NCBI GenBank assembly: GCA_016806645.1
Contig: JACSYO010001509.1
Span: 345,001-409,000, forward strand
Origin: Ophiodon elongatus
Taxonomy: Eukaryota > Chordata > Actinopteri > Perciformes > Hexagrammidae
Length of the DNA: 64,000 nt
Direction: 5' to 3'
Shown here: positions 1 to 13,211 of the stretch, piece after piece
How the letters are laid out: each line of letters starts with the position of its first letter
How positions within the stretch are numbered: the stretch's first letter is position 1
Made by a program: the position numbers and the translations under genes
The notes under the pieces: generated by a model
What the model saw: only the letters and a program-made list of their open reading frames with translations
Told to the model about the DNA's origin: nothing
Database searches by the model: none

Positions 1-2428
1 GTTCATGCAGGAGGTGAACGACGACTGTCCCGCCATTTCAGAACCTCTACCTACGGTTAAATAATAATACAATAAAACATACTATAAAAAGATATCATGG
101 AATATTATCAAATGCAGGTTATTATGAAGTGTTACAATATCGCGTGATGCAATTTTACACAGTGAAATATATATATCAATACATTCATTTTTAGCTATTC
201 GTATCATGATACGATATTATATATCGATTCTTTGGACAACAAAACATTGATTCATTCAATTATTTTATTTCCGTGTCATGACTCATGCCAAACATTTGGC
301 CCATCCCACATGGGATTACTAAAAATAAGAAAAATATCTACAAATGATCTCTGTAAGGAGCTTTTTTTTGACACAATTCAGTTAATTTTGGGGCTTCTGG
401 AAGCCATAAGCAGTAAGAGACAGAAACAAACCTACGGATTAGTTCACTGTGCAATAATCAAAAACGCAATGCTATTAATTAGGAAGCATAAATGCATAAA
501 GGAGGGATTTTAGAGCCAAATCTATGAATGAATTACTGCCCTGAAATGTCACATCTGTATGCACCCCGGCTCAGAGGCCATTTTGGATGCACTGGAAGAC
601 TCAAATTACCAAAATGAAGGGTCCGTCTAGGACGGCCACTCGAGCCAATCAGAGTTCAAAGGGCCTCCCGTGAAGAGCCCCTCGTGCTGAGGAGCATTAA
701 GGCCCCAGCAGGCGCCCACGTGGAGATCAGGTCCTCGTCCTCCGTTGTGTACCAACAGGTTCATCTGTGGACGGCCGGCTTGCAAATTAGATTTATCTAC
801 GTGCTTGTTTGAGGATGATCAGTTTAATGTTTACTGGTGTGTGGAATCATCCTCGGTATATAAATGAGATGATTATGGCCGCGGGGCCCCTCCCCCTCCC
901 CCCCCACCCCTCCTCCGAAACACAGCGACGCCTCCACTACGAGACCAAACTTCCACGCGCAGCGTGCGCTCATCAGCTGGCGTCTCTGTGAGTCGGCATA
1001 AAGACGAAGTCATTTCAGGTCGACAACAGGGACACAAACCGGGGAAGATTGGGAGAAGACAACATTTTTTTTTTTAAATAATTAATAACAGCTGTTACAC
1101 TGTGTTGAGATCACAAACAGCTGATGCAGGTTCATCCTCCTCAGTGCTCGACTTTAATGAAGGGGCCGGTGCTCCACACCAGTGGGACTATTTTATATGT
1201 TATATATATTGTATGTTTTCTTTTGTATGACGATGACATTTAAAGTGGTGACTGAGAAGAACATGGATGTTTAGAAGACTGCAGCTAAAGAAAGTTATTC
1301 CCCTTTCCCGCCCAAAATTAGAAACGATATACGTGTTACTTATTCGGTCTCTCTGTCGAACCCTCAAACAGAGACGGTGATTGTTGGAACGGTGGGAAGA
1401 ACTCAAAGTTTTAATGAGTTTTTAATGAGTTTTATTTTGTTTCCGTGGAGTTTTAAAGGTCAACGAGGTCAAAATTGACTTTTGCCTGGTGGCTTTGCGG
1501 AGAGCATCTCAAATTGTATGTATTGCATTAATAATTTGCAACAATTGTAAAACATTTCCATTTTTATTTTATTATAAGTTCACATCAACAAAGGGGAGTC
1601 GTCACATTTCCATCACTGACGTTCGGAGCCCATAAATAAACTTTTATCCCGGGAATGAATGCGGATTGTAATCGTTCTGACTAAAGATGAAAGCCAGATG
1701 TTGGTGTGTGTTTGGTCCAGCGGGGGGGGGGGGGGATCTTCAGACCTCAACTATAAAGTTATTAAAAGGTCTCAAAGCCTCATAACTCCGTTCTAAGTGA
1801 CTTTTTCTTTGTATGAGAAACATTTATAAACGCTGATTCAGAGTCTCAGAAGCTTTTCTCCACTCTGATTATAAAACATTTACTCACTAATTTAATTATT
1901 TTTTTATAAAACAAACACAGCCCTGTCTCTATGGCTGGGCTAGCCTATTCATTTGGCATATAGTTTTTAATTTATTTTAAAAATAGATTTTTCTTGTCTT
2001 TTACTATGTTGCCGTTTGCACATTAATCATTGTTAACACTCTGCAACTGTTTCATGCATTCTGATTTCTTAATTTATTGTATGATTTTGTGGGGCCAAGC
2101 ATACCCTACAGTAATTAAACCCTTCAGTTTATACATGATGACATTAAAATGATTATTTTTTTCATATTCTATGTACTCCTGACTGTAGAATAAGCCACCA
2201 TAAAGCTATATTAAAGAACCAGTCATGCAAAAAAAAAAAAAAAAAAGTATTTATTATACAAGCCTGCACTGCTACGACACCAACGTCCCGTTTCCCATCG
2301 TTGACCAGCAGTAATTTAATCATTTCAGGAACCTCGAATACTTCTTCTGTCAGTATGACACGTCCAATTTGTGCTCCGGGGTGTTATAGTACATTATGTC
2401 AACAAATGTACATTTATATAAAAGTCTT
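1..2428. other. Unique intergenic DNA, no gene seen
   Basis: Mostly AT-rich unique sequence. Short open frames here lack coding character. The part at 540-1000 is less AT-rich and has an intact-looking, low-repeat texture (a CCAAT-type AGCCAATCAGAG near 634, a TATATAA near 858), so it may hold a regulatory element. A run of 14 G lies at 1722-1735 and an A run at 2229-2246. Confidence 0.6.
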
Positions 2429-2591
2429 AGTATGTTGGAGAAGATCATATAAAAGTCATAGTATTGCATTGTATAGCATTACGAAAAAGTCAGAAACATG
2501 TCAGAGTATAGTATAATGAAAAAAGTCTTAGTATAGTACGTATGTATGTATGTTAGAGTATGGTATGACGAAAAATGTAATAGGATAGTAT

Positions 2592-2749
2592 GATGAACAA
2601 AGTCAGAATATATAAGATGAATAAAGTCAGAATATATAAGATGAACAAAGTCAGAATATATAAGATGAACAAAGTCAGAATATATAAGATGAACAAAGTC
2701 AGAATATATAAGATGAACAAAGTCAGAATATATAAGATGAACAAAGTCA
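2592..2749. repeat. 24-bp AT-rich minisatellite
   Basis: Six full tandem copies and a partial seventh of a 24-bp unit that starts GATGAACAAAGTCAG and ends with ATATATAA. Copies are nearly identical, with one ACAA/ATAA difference. Since 24 is a multiple of three, the minus strand shows an octapeptide repeat (TLFILYIL), which is a by-product and not a gene. Flanking DNA (about 2430-2590 and 2750-2805) has degenerate AGTATAGTATGATGAA-type repeats, so the array seems to have grown from a longer imperfect tract. Confidence 0.9.
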
Positions 2750-3202
2750 TGAAAGGTTAGAGTACAGTATGATGAATAAAGTCATATAATAGTATGAAAG
2801 TAGCCGGTGTGTTGAAAGACTCTGGGCTATTAAAACCCTTCGAGCGTGATACTTGAGGAAAGTTTCTGACTCCCATGAAAGTTTAGAAGAAACTGAAGAT
2901 ATAATATACAACCAGATGCTGAACCCTAAATAATTTACCATTATAAATATTTTCTAAAGCTCTCAGCAAACAGACAAAAGCAGCTCAACAAGCTCTCCGT
3001 AAATAAAAGGTGCCGTAGGACTCGTGTGATGTTTGCTACGTCTCCAACGCGGGAGTTGTTATTCTCTCCTCACTCCGCTCAATTCATTACTTCACTTCCC
3101 CTTTAACAACACATTCAACTCAAGGCTCTTTTCCAATCTTGTTTCAATTAAGGGTGACATGTTCAGACAAGATGCTGAGGTGCAACAGCAGCAAAAGGGG
3201 GC

Positions 3203-3242
3203 GAGAGAGAGAGAGAGAGAGAGAGAAAAAAAAAAAAAAAAA
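3203..3242. repeat. (GA)n followed by poly-A
   Basis: About eleven GA units run directly into 18 A residues. Simple sequence. Confidence 0.9.
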
Positions 3243-3399
3243 CACATCTTCCCTAAAATATAGCTCCTGTATCCCTCGCAGGGAAACATTATTCCTAATA
3301 AAAACTCTTTAATAAATACTTCAGGTCCTTGGAGAGTTCCTTGAACCTGAAAGGAAACACTGTCTATACCCAGGAGCAAAGAAGGCCATTACAGCTTGT

Positions 3400-4700
3400 A
3401 CCGGAAGATTTAATAGGTGTCATAATTTATCATGTAAACCGAAAAGTGTTTCTTAATTAAGTGCGAGCGTTAATGAATTTTTTAATTTGATCCCTGTAAG
3501 TACTTTGCCATGCTAATTGCAATATTCCACACATTAGTTATCGGCTATTGCCCTTGGCTATTTGCTGTCGTGAAGGGGGGGGAAGAAGAGGGGGGGGGGG
3601 CTTTTCCCCCTCAGCTTAAGTTCATTAACAAGAGTCTGAACTACAGAGGCCGTGTTGAGGGAGTATACATGTATTAAGGTTTTACATTCTGGTCAACAAA
3701 CAGAACATAAATCAAAGATACGTGAAGCTTTTTACACCGATCGGATTTTACTGACGTAAACGTGTTTTTTTTTGTTTTTTTTTGCATCCATGAAGTACAA
3801 TCAGCTGTACTTCTCTCAGTACTTCGAGCGTCTGCGAGGTCGCGGCAGCACGTCGACGTACCGCCGCCTGTAGCTGTTACGCGAGAGCAATCACTGAGTG
3901 AGCTATTTAGAATGACTGATGCGATCCGAGCTCGCTCTTGATGACTGCCTTTGTATCCAAAGTCCCGCTATCACTGGTGGCAGCCTCATATTGTTCACCG
4001 CAATTAATCTGTTTGAGAAACACAATAATGGAGTTGCCAACTGCTGCCCCGCGCTGGTATTTTTAATGAAGTTGCTCAAAAAGCAATGACACAAACATTC
4101 TTTTTCAGAATGTAAAAGTAATTTAAACTAAACATGTATTTAATTGAATTAGTTGATAATGCACACTGGATCAGACCGTCTGAGTGACCACACTTATGAC
4201 ATCCTGCACAATGCAGCAGTGAGGTTCTCCTCCCATCAGCCCTCGCAGTGCAGTCACGGTAAAGATGGATTTGCTAAGCCCTTTAATTTAGCCAAAGCCA
4301 AAGGAACACAAGGCCATTAACACGAATCCTATCCTCAAACCCGCCCCCTCCCTCTTTTTGTGTCGTGACATTCAAGCATAATGGAGGAACTCGGCAAAGG
4401 CAAATGTTCCACGAAGTAATTCCACCCATATGAAGAAACTCAGAAAAAAATCTGTTGACATTATCCGCCGCCGATGTTTGGTCGGAGCATCTGCAGAGGA
4501 AATGTATTTAATATTCACAGGCCGTCTTACACTCCGACATTAGCCGAGGAAGATAATCCCTCCAAAGATTAAATTAAATGTAGGCTGGAGTGTTTAGTGC
4601 TGCTATTGTTTTCATTAGTGCAAAAAGGAATTGTGCTCGCTGCACATGATATTAAATCGTGCTGCTGGGCCGAGCACTTGACATCCCCTCCCCTGCCCCC
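3400..4700. promoter_or_regulatory. Candidate conserved noncoding region
   Basis: No frame looks coding. The DNA is low in repeats and carries several homeodomain-like cores (TTAATTAA near 3453, TAATGAATTTTTTAATT near 3472, CAATTAATCTG near 4001), TTTAATGAAGTTGCTC near 4063 and many intact palindromic TF-like words, typical of developmental enhancer DNA in fish gene deserts. A G-rich tract sits at 3575-3600. This is inference from texture; only cross-species alignment can confirm it. Confidence 0.3.
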
Positions 4701-5830
4701 CCCCCCCCATCGGATACAACATAATGTCATTCAGGGTCCATAATCTCCCAGCAGCAGGTTAGCATTATAGTTTTTAACTACACTTAGCGGGTTACTAAAT
4801 ATGCATTTTGTGGTATTAAAATAAATCTGTTGAGATAAAAGCAGAAGGTGCACTACACTCCCATTTGTTCATCTTCACTTCGTGAGGTGAGGGGGTGACG
4901 TCGGATTGGGAGGATGATAATGCAACGTTTTACTAGTTATTCAAAGTCGTCAGATGTTCTCTGTTGCGAGGGGGGAAGTCAACAGGTTGCAGTAAAGCAA
5001 CATCTGCGAATGCTGATTAATTATGGTTTGACAGATGTTACTAAATGTCCGCAGAGTTCGGGATTTGAGAAAACAGTCGAAAGCCTCGTCCAATCCTGTT
5101 ATCCGGTCATACGTGGACATCCAGCACGACTTTCTATCACATTTCTTTGCAGACTTTATGGTACATTCCATTAAATAATTAAATACGCAGTGTTTAAAAT
5201 AAACACGAGTGTTCCCAATGAGAAATAAGGTTCATTGCAGCATTAAAAAAGCCCAAAGTAAACCAAACCAGAAATAGTTGAGATTGGACATATAAATATA
5301 TACATGTAGAAGTATGTATAAAGCTGTATGTATTCCAATGCAGCTTAATGTATGAATTTAAATGTTGAAAAAAAAGTTTAAAATCATATCAAAATCTATG
5401 ATTTCAGCAAACACAGGATGTGTAAAAGTAGGTACACTGTATATTTGTGTATTTTAACAATAGAAAGAAGGACAGTACACTCCAGTGGGAAGTTAGAGTC
5501 CCTGGTTTTCATGCTAATTTAAAAAAAAAAAAAAAAAAAAGAAAATCATGAAGTTTTTGAGTAACTTCCCTTTCGAACATCCTTTTCAACTTGACCTTGA
5601 AAGTTTGGGGTCAAACTCCGGCGGCCCTTCACGGTTCAGACAAACACAGCAGCTTGACATCGGGACGTGAAAACACCTCGTCGGGGACACTCACCTTGGG
5701 GACGGTGGTCCTGGAGAGGTACTGGACCAGCCCACCCCTGCACCGGGGTCGGCGTCCGCCACCTCAGGACCCCCCCCCACCTCCCCTCCCTCTAACCCCC
5801 CCTCCGTCAGCCTGGCGTGGCTGATCAAGC
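4701..5830. other. Intergenic DNA, no gene seen
   Basis: AT-rich unique DNA with an A run at 5520-5540 and a C-rich tail near 5770-5810. The proline-rich open frame over 5591-5824 arises from C runs and is not supported. Confidence 0.6.
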
Positions 5831-6000
5831 TGTTCCAACAACTGGAAGACATCACAAGTTAAACACTCATTATTTTAATTTGATGCTAATCATGTGTTAA
5901 TGAGACTAATCCTCGCAATGATTCAGGTAATTTGCTTAATGGCTCCAGTCCAGATTACAGCAATCAGTCACGTTTGATAAGACGTCTGTTGTGCGGTAAG
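5830..6000. promoter_or_regulatory. Candidate conserved noncoding element
   Basis: A compact stretch with TTAAACACTCATTATTTTAATT, GATGCTAATCATGTGTTAATGAG and GTAATTTGCTTAATGG spread over 170 bases. It has dense TAAT/ATTA cores and a POU-like TGCTAAT, without repeats, which is the usual look of a developmental enhancer. No binding evidence. Confidence 0.35.
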
Positions 6001-8940
6001 GGAGGAGGGGGGGGGGGGACAGGGAACAGGTGAAGGCCAGCGGGCCTCCGGGAGAGTGAGGACACGCTAGTTCAAGAACCCGCTCACCTTTGAGCCCTCA
6101 GTGTCTCGGCTCTGCATGGCGGGGGAGAGCTTTTTGATGTTTTCCCCAGAAGGCCCACTAGGAGGAAGGGAGGCGCCTCAACGCTGGTGTAGTCGGGCAT
6201 TTATAACCATTTATTGCTTAGAACACAATTATCTGGTTTATAAACATGGACATTGAATGCAAAATTACACAATTTAGACAACTGAGGCCAGCAAACAAAG
6301 TAAAAAGGGGCTGAGTTTGGAGCCAGATCAATGAAATAAATATGTCAAACTCAAATATGTCAAAATCACATACTTTGCTATAATGTACCTACTGTCCTAG
6401 TATATCAATTCACTAATTGCCCCTACTGTTGATCATAAAGACAATTGTGTACACCCAATTCCTATAAAACACACAATAGGCTCAACAGGTTTCATGATCA
6501 TTAAATAAGATTTACTGTAGTCTAAACTTTTCCTTTTGTCGTGGCCAAGACAATTAAAACTATATTATTCTGAAGGTGTGTTGATTGGCTTAAATGTTAT
6601 TTATTTATCACAACTATTGATCGCTGCGTCATATTTTATATTATGCCAACTCAACTGCACTTCACTATTTTATTTTTCACTGATTGTCATATTATACCAG
6701 AGGAAGTTGGGATTTATTTATATATTTGTATTTTTATTCTCTGGCACAGATCAGTACTGAAATAGGAACTTGGCAAAATTAATTTAACGGGAACATAACA
6801 CAAGCCAACGATTGAGAGTGAAAGTTAGCTATATGAGCTTTAAAGATAAATGTCTTCTCTTAATTGACTGGGGAGACAAATACAGTCAATATAAAGCATG
6901 ATTTTATATTATATATTATATTTTTTATGGTGTTATGTGTTCTTTGTGACCAATTAAATGGGCTCAGTGGCAATTCAGTATTAAACAACGATCGTTTTAG
7001 GAATGTGTTTGTTTGATTGACAGGTGTTTGATTCAATGAAGCACACCCAGTTTCTTTCTTAATTTCATCAACACCTTGGTTTATTCACACTTATTAGCTT
7101 CAGAATGTTCATTTTAATTTATATAAAATATAATTTCAATTGAAAGTAATGAAATCTAAAGTATGCATGTTAAGGAATGTCTGTTTGATTGACAGTGCTC
7201 TCAGCCAATGACAGTCTCTGGTTTTTTCAACCCTCCTCAGCTGCAACATCTTTCCTCAAATTATGGTTTTCTGGCTTCAAAAACAATATTATCAACCCAA
7301 AAGTGGTTACTAGTCCTTCTAAGGTCGCTAAAAAATAAATTAAAAAATAAATGTTAATTTACTTTACACAGTATCAATGGAAAAGCAAAACAAAACGAGC
7401 ATAAACATCAGAAAATAATAAAAAATGTTGAAAGGTAGATAGTAAAAACTTCCACTTAACAACTGTAAAAAATAAAATACATAAAAATACCCCCAAAAAA
7501 TAATTATTAAGAATTAAATTTGAGGCGTAAAAATCATACAATCGTATAAATATATGAAATATTTAATAAATAAATAAACCCAGGTCTCTTACAGAGGGAC
7601 CCCTGGTGGGAAGACACACCCTGAGAGGAGGAGTGAAAGAGTGAGCTCTCTCCCCGACTCGGATCAAGCAGAGGATGCTACGCCCCTGACGAATGGCTCC
7701 AGCATAATGACCTGTGAGTGCTAACAAATATAAATCGTTTTCTCTTGCATTTTTACTGTCATCAAAACAAATGCTCATTAGCCTTTTATGAGGGATTATG
7801 TGAATAATAAATAGATCCTAATTACCCCCTATCACAAATGCAAATGTGTGAATTAAAAGCAACGGGTAGTAAAACAATAGAGCTTCCAACCCTGGCCCAA
7901 CATTATATGTACAGTCGCTGAGTTATTGAGCAATTAATGGTTTTAAATTAATTTTTATGTCCAGTTGCTTGACTTTACATTGTTGTATCCACAGATTGAT
8001 CTTCAATCCATCCTGTTCCCACTGAGTTTTAACCATCTTCCTCTATTTTAATTATCCTAAGATATTGTTCTTCTTGAATATTTATTAAAGCGTTTGCCAT
8101 TGCTCCGACCTTTGACCCCCCCCCGCCCCCCCTCCTGACGACTACAAATGTTTCCGTTTGCAATACTTTCACATTTCAAGTCATGTGCCTAAACATGTTA
8201 CGCATTTAAAAGTGGTTTATGATATTTGGACGAACCGTATCCTACATATCAACCACAGCTATTTGCATATTGTTCCCCCAAACAAACAGCATCAGACAGC
8301 TTTAGTATGGATGAAGCTTTAAAAACAATGGCACTTAGTCAAATCGCCGTTCACATTTCCACGAAGTGCATTTGTCACCTCAATCAGAGGATAACCTATA
8401 TTTTACACACTAATCTGAGCTAAAGTGTGTGAGATGCCTGTACAGGGGGGCCCCAATCCATTGTTCAGGCGGAGGGCTTATCCATGTTTCACATGCTGAG
8501 GGACAATGGACTTATGAGTCAGCCCGGTTGGCCTCGGCAGCTCCTGACCGCGCAGTCGCCGGTTTCTTTCCAGCAAAAGCTGCACAAACCTTCTGTTGGT
8601 GCCTCGTCCAACTCCGACCGCTGAGTTTATTAGGGCTCTGAACGTGGCGGGTTCAGGATGGTGTTGGCTTTTTATTTCTGGTTACTCGTCACATACAGAA
8701 TAATTTGGATGAACTGAATAAGAAATTGGCTTTCGGGTGCGTCACAGAAAGGTAAAGTGTCACAGAGATATTAGATTTAAGTAGCTTGCTTAGTAGCTTT
8801 GCTAAAATAATCACATTTTCGAAATTGTCTGATAGTATTATATATATAATACTCTTCATTGAAGATGTATGATGCTTTTTATGGCAGCATAAGTTCATCA
8901 AATGGAAATATACAATAAACATGTCACGGCATCATATTAA
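6001..8940. other. AT-rich intergenic DNA, no gene seen
   Basis: A G run at 6007-6019, then AT-rich sequence. TTTGATTGACAG occurs twice (near 7012 and 7177) but I see no longer duplication around it. The open frames are short and lack codon bias. Confidence 0.6.
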
Positions 8941-9440
8941 CCATAGACTGTATATAAGAAGTGGACGTAGTCGTCGTGACGTCACCCGTTGGTTTGTGTC
9001 GTTTTGAAGCCCCAAGCTCAGCATGTGGGCCGTCGCCATTTTGTTTTTTTGCTACAAATGAACAGAAGTTACCATATTAGGAATGTGGAGGAGTGACGTA
9101 GAGACCCCGTATATGTCTCTGGTAGAGACCTGTCAATCACCTTGTAGCCCCGCCCCTAAAGCATCCCCTGCTTTATGGTCTGTTTGACTCTAAATGGACC
9201 ATAATTTACTAAATGAACATCATGCTGTATTGAAGAAGACTTGAAACTAGAGATTGAGACATAAACTCATGTTTACAATGTTTACTGAGGGAATAAATTA
9301 AGTCATTTTCTCATAGACTTCTATACAATCTAACTTCTTTTTGCAACCGAAGGAGTCGCCCCCTGATGGTCAGTAGAGAAAATGCAAGTTTTAAGACACT
9401 TCAGCATTGGCTTCACTTTTCAGAGCCGGAGGTTGCCGCC
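8941..9440 (+). mobile_element. Family 1 interspersed element, copy A
   Basis: Full-length-looking copy, about 500 bp. It opens with a TATA-like start (GACTGTATATAAGAAG), then a perfect CRE (TGACGTCA, 8977-8984), a YY1-like GTCGCCATTTTG near 9032, a GC box (GCCCCGCCC) near 9150, a conserved AT-rich core, and a single 73-bp-type unit with CCATCAGGGGGCGA on the minus strand (9356-9369). It ends near GAGCCGGAGGTTGCCGCC. I see no open frame and no clear terminal inverted repeat, so it is non-autonomous. I cannot name its class; it might be SINE-like or a MITE. Confidence 0.85.
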
Positions 9441-10421
9441 TGATATTTACATTTACCTAAAATGCCCTTTGCACATGTTTGGAAACTCTGGGACTTCCTC
9501 TGGAATAAAAACAGTTGTGCAGACTCGAACAAGGTCTGAGAGTTAAATATGTAAAGCATGAAAAATGTGTGAAAGTTTAAAAGGACAGGGAATTGGACAA
9601 AAGTGAGGGTTCAAGCATTGAATCCTCCCGACATCTGAGACTCACTCTGGTCTCAAAGTCTAAATAAAGATGAATAGATAGTCTTCCTGCATAGCGTTTG
9701 CCTGTGAAAGGTAAAGTGATTTCATAGTTGGAACAAAAAAACTGTTAATTCATTTACGAGCTGGACTTGTCACCGTCTAAATGTAATGAAAATGTGTTGG
9801 GGTGAAAGTAAAACCTCTATGATGGAGGTGATAAGGCGCTTTAGATAAAAGCTGATATCCCTCGGAGATGACGGGGTATCTGACATGTAGCCCCCACTGT
9901 CCTGCAGATTACGCTTTGTCCTACAACAGAAAGCTCTTTCTCTTACACTCCAACACATCATGGGGATTATCATTTTTTTTTAAAAGGTAGCCCACCACCA
10001 CAGCGACTTTCATTTCTGCTATTGTTTGTCGGGCAGCTGCACATGGATTTAGCTCAACTTTAACTATGAAGGATTAAATCTGCCTGATCCATTAGATGGA
10101 TTATGATTATTGCCGCGTTCCAATATCACTTCAGTTGTCACACCCCAATACCTTGGGCTACATATGGATGCTTGATTTATGTAATGGGCAGGCAGACTGA
10201 TATATAATGTGCAGGACAGATGTGGCCGGTTTAGACATCCAACACTTATCCTGCGTTCTGCATTACTGGCACAAATAGAAGGGTACTCCACTAATTGTAC
10301 GCATTAGGTTTTAAGTTACTAAGTTAATAAGTTGTACAAATACAACAGAGATATTTCCAAATTCTGAAATAATAACAATACCCCTAATGATGTCATCAGG
10401 GTTAGCTTTGCTTGGATTTTC
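9441..10421. other. Intergenic DNA between two family 1 copies
   Basis: Unique sequence. The part at about 10370-10400 (AATGATGTCATCAGGGTTA) resembles 21520-21545 and may be the edge of another dispersed repeat. No gene seen. Confidence 0.5.
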
Positions 10422-11303
10422 TGAGCCGGCGGCCAACCTCTGTTTCAGAAATGTGAAGCCAATGCTGGAGCTCCTTAAAGCTGCATTCTCTCCCCTGACC
10501 ACCAGGGGGCGACTCCTCTGGTTGTATAGAAGTCAAAACTTCATGTGTTAAAGCTGCATTCTCTCTCCTGACCACCAGGGGCGACTCCTCTGGTTGTATA
10601 GAAGTCAAAGCTTCATGTGTTAAAGCTGCATTCTCTCTCCTGACCACCAGGGGCGACTCCTCTGGTTGTATAGAAGTCTATAGAAAATGACTCTACTTCT
10701 CTCTTGATTTATTCCCTCAGTAAACATTGTAAACATGAGTTTATGTCTCAATCTCTAGTTTCAAGTCTTCTTCAATACAGCATGATGTTCATTTAGTAAA
10801 TTATGGTCCATTTAGAGTCAAACAGACCATACAATTGGTGAAATGCCCCAACTGTAGCCATTTTTAAAACTAAACTAAAGACTGTCCAAAGCTTTTAATT
10901 CGTCAATTACATGGGATTTTAACTTATTTTTTACTTAATAGCCTGTACTGTTATTCATCTTATTTGTTCTTCTTTGCCTGTTGAGCACTTTGAATGATAT
11001 CTGTGTATCATTAGGTGCTCGATAAATAAACTTGCCTTGTCTTTCTTGGGAGTTGTCCGTGGTTCTGTCTCACAACTTTTAACCCTTTCACAGTGTGTTT
11101 TTAGTTGTAACATTTTCCTCGTCTAAAATCGTCTTACTCAGCGTTCGGTTGTCCTTAGCTCCACCCACTAGTGTCCCTTCTGGCTTTTAAAAAAACAAGA
11201 TGGCGACGGCCAAAATGTCAAACGCGAGGCTTCAAAACATCAGTCCACAAACCAACGGGTGACGTCACGGTGACCTCGTCCACTACTTTGATGCAGCCTA
11301 TGG
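10422..11303 (-). mobile_element. Family 1 element, copy B, interrupted
   Basis: Minus-oriented copy. The right end with CRE (11260-11267) and YY1-like AAGATGGCGACGG (near 11200) and the left end with three 73-bp-type units (10499-10660) are both present. The middle segment (GC box, promoter-proximal part) is replaced at about 10830-11195 by foreign DNA that includes a LINE-like 3' tail. CTCF-like cores: one exact (10499-10512) and two with one G missing (10572-10584, 10644-10656). Confidence 0.85.
10831..11040 (+). mobile_element. LINE-like 3' tail inserted in family 1 copy B
   Basis: Starts near TTTTTAAAACTAAACTAAAGACTG and ends with GAGCACTTTGAATG...TGCTCGATAAATAAACTTGCC. This is the usual end of a fish non-LTR retrotransposon 3' UTR (form: AGCACTTTGAATT then GTGCTATATAAATAAA). 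It sits between two halves of a family 1 copy, so it inserted after that copy. Clade not determined; L2-like is my best guess. Confidence 0.65.
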
Positions 11304-13160
11304 TACAAACAGTGAAAATGCAGCAATTCAACAAAGGTCATGAAGCATCGAGATGGAGGAGCCATATTTAACTACCATGGGTCAAATTAAAGTTATTTTT
11401 TAAACAACAATAGAAATTTTATTTGAAAATAGAGCAAAGAATCTTTCCCCAACTATCAGTCCAAAAGTAGGTAGTTATTCAACAGAATATAGCCCTCAAA
11501 TGATGGTTGGTTACCTTTTGTGGCACAGAACTTAACATCCCCCCTGTAGTTAAAACCCCGAACGCTGAGAGGCACAAATCAGAAAAAAAAGAAGCTCCTG
11601 TTGTTGTGAATGTGACACAGCTCCCTTCACAGGAAATGCTCTGCAGCTTCTGCCTCTCTGATCACTGGCCTGATTAATAGGGGGCTGAATTGGAAATTTA
11701 ATTGGATGTGGTTACAATTACAAAGCCGGCGCTCTCCCTGGAGCGGCGACTCTTGACTGTCGGACGCCGCCGACTGGGGGGAACAAGATATCAGCTGGGG
11801 GGAGGAGGGGGAGAGGGGGGGCAGACATGTTCTGTCACACGAAACCCCCCACGTTGTACCAATAGAGAGGGATGTGAGGTGTGTCAGAGTCAGTGTCGCC
11901 CACAGTGGAGCTGTTAAAGCCCACCGACTGCTCTCACGGGGGCAGCCGTTGACCTCTGTGGCGGGCCGTTGACCTCTGTGGCGGTCTCCCCCTGAACGCC
12001 CGATTCATCACCAACGCACATTTGGTGACTTTTGTGGAGGGGATTTGCACTTTTGTTCACAAACAGCCCTTCTCCCCCACAGCGCAGTGTAAACACACCT
12101 GGGAGCTGCACCTTAAGACTTGAACAGAGATGCAGCTGAGCAGTTATGTTTTTGACCAATATGCTAAGCAGGACTTGTGCATGTTCTCTCCCTCGCTGCA
12201 TCATCTTCTCTCCCTCAACACTATATTTGATCCATCCACTCAAATTTTCCGACCTATAAACCCTCTCAGAAATCACCCTCTCACATGCCCCCTCTCTCTG
12301 CGGTTGCACCCCCCCCCCCCTTCCCCCCTCCCTTAAGGCCTCCAGAGGTTGAGAGAGCCCTCTTTTGGCTGGAGTCAGTATTACATCACCATCAGTGAAA
12401 AATAGAAAGGGCTCTGTCACCAGGGATCATTCCACCCCACAATGCATGCTGTTAGTCCAGCGTACATAATAATCCCTGACATATGTAAGATCCGTGTCAT
12501 GCTTTTTATTCCACATTAACTATAAAAAAAACTTGAAGAGGATGATTTTGAAGCTTATGAAGTGCTTTTAGCAGTCTGCAGCAGCAGCCAGTGACGAAGG
12601 AAAACGGAGCAATTATTAGATTGAGGCCAAGAAGCAGATTGTGTACCATTGTCCATGTTGGGCCGGGTCTGTAGATGGTGTTGCATCACACAGGACTTCA
12701 GGGTAATTCTATAAATTACTCAGGTTGCAACTCCTTTAAAACAAAGTCTTAATCTGTATGTACGCCCATGAACTTCTGTAATCCAGGATGTTGTGTAAAG
12801 AGATTCTTATCTCAATAATCAACCCTTTAAAACAGCTTGAGCGAGCTCTTTTATGGTTGCTCGTGGATAATCTATCGATATTTCTCGATCAGTCCATAAA
12901 TTGTTTAGTGTCTGAATAAAGACCATATCCATGGTCCTAGAGCTCCAGGTACACGTCCTCCAATTGCTTTTTATTGTCTGATCAATAGTTAAAGTTGGTT
13001 CTTTATGACATGAGACAGAGAAAAGCTCAACAGCTTCACATTGGAAGAGCTGGAACCGACAAACGTCTTTCTGATTTTAATTTATTTAAAACCGGTAGAT
13101 GATTAGTCAAATTGTTTCCTGCCAATAAATAATTAGTTCCCAGTTAATATAAACTGTGAT
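11304..13160. other. Intergenic DNA, no gene seen
   Basis: Mixed composition with G-rich stretches near 11775-11820 and a C run near 12308. The 168-residue minus frame over 11914-12420 has low complexity and no coding bias, so I do not support it. 12540-12700 looks unique and possibly regulatory. Confidence 0.55.
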
Positions 13161-13211
13161 TTGCATCTGCAGCACCATCATACTGAAATACAAAAGAAAC
13201 ATAATTTAGCA

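Noticed and set aside
2592..2749. CRISPR-like regular array
   Set aside because: Units are contiguous with no unique spacers, and the genome is vertebrate.
2553..2750. Minus-strand frame with TLFILYIL repeats, membrane-like
   Set aside because: It is a translation of a 24-bp AT-rich minisatellite, a multiple of three; no gene context.
8941..9440. Family 1 as a Helitron or a tRNA-derived SINE
   Set aside because: I see no 5'-TC / CTRR-3' hairpin end and no A/B box pair, so I left the class open.
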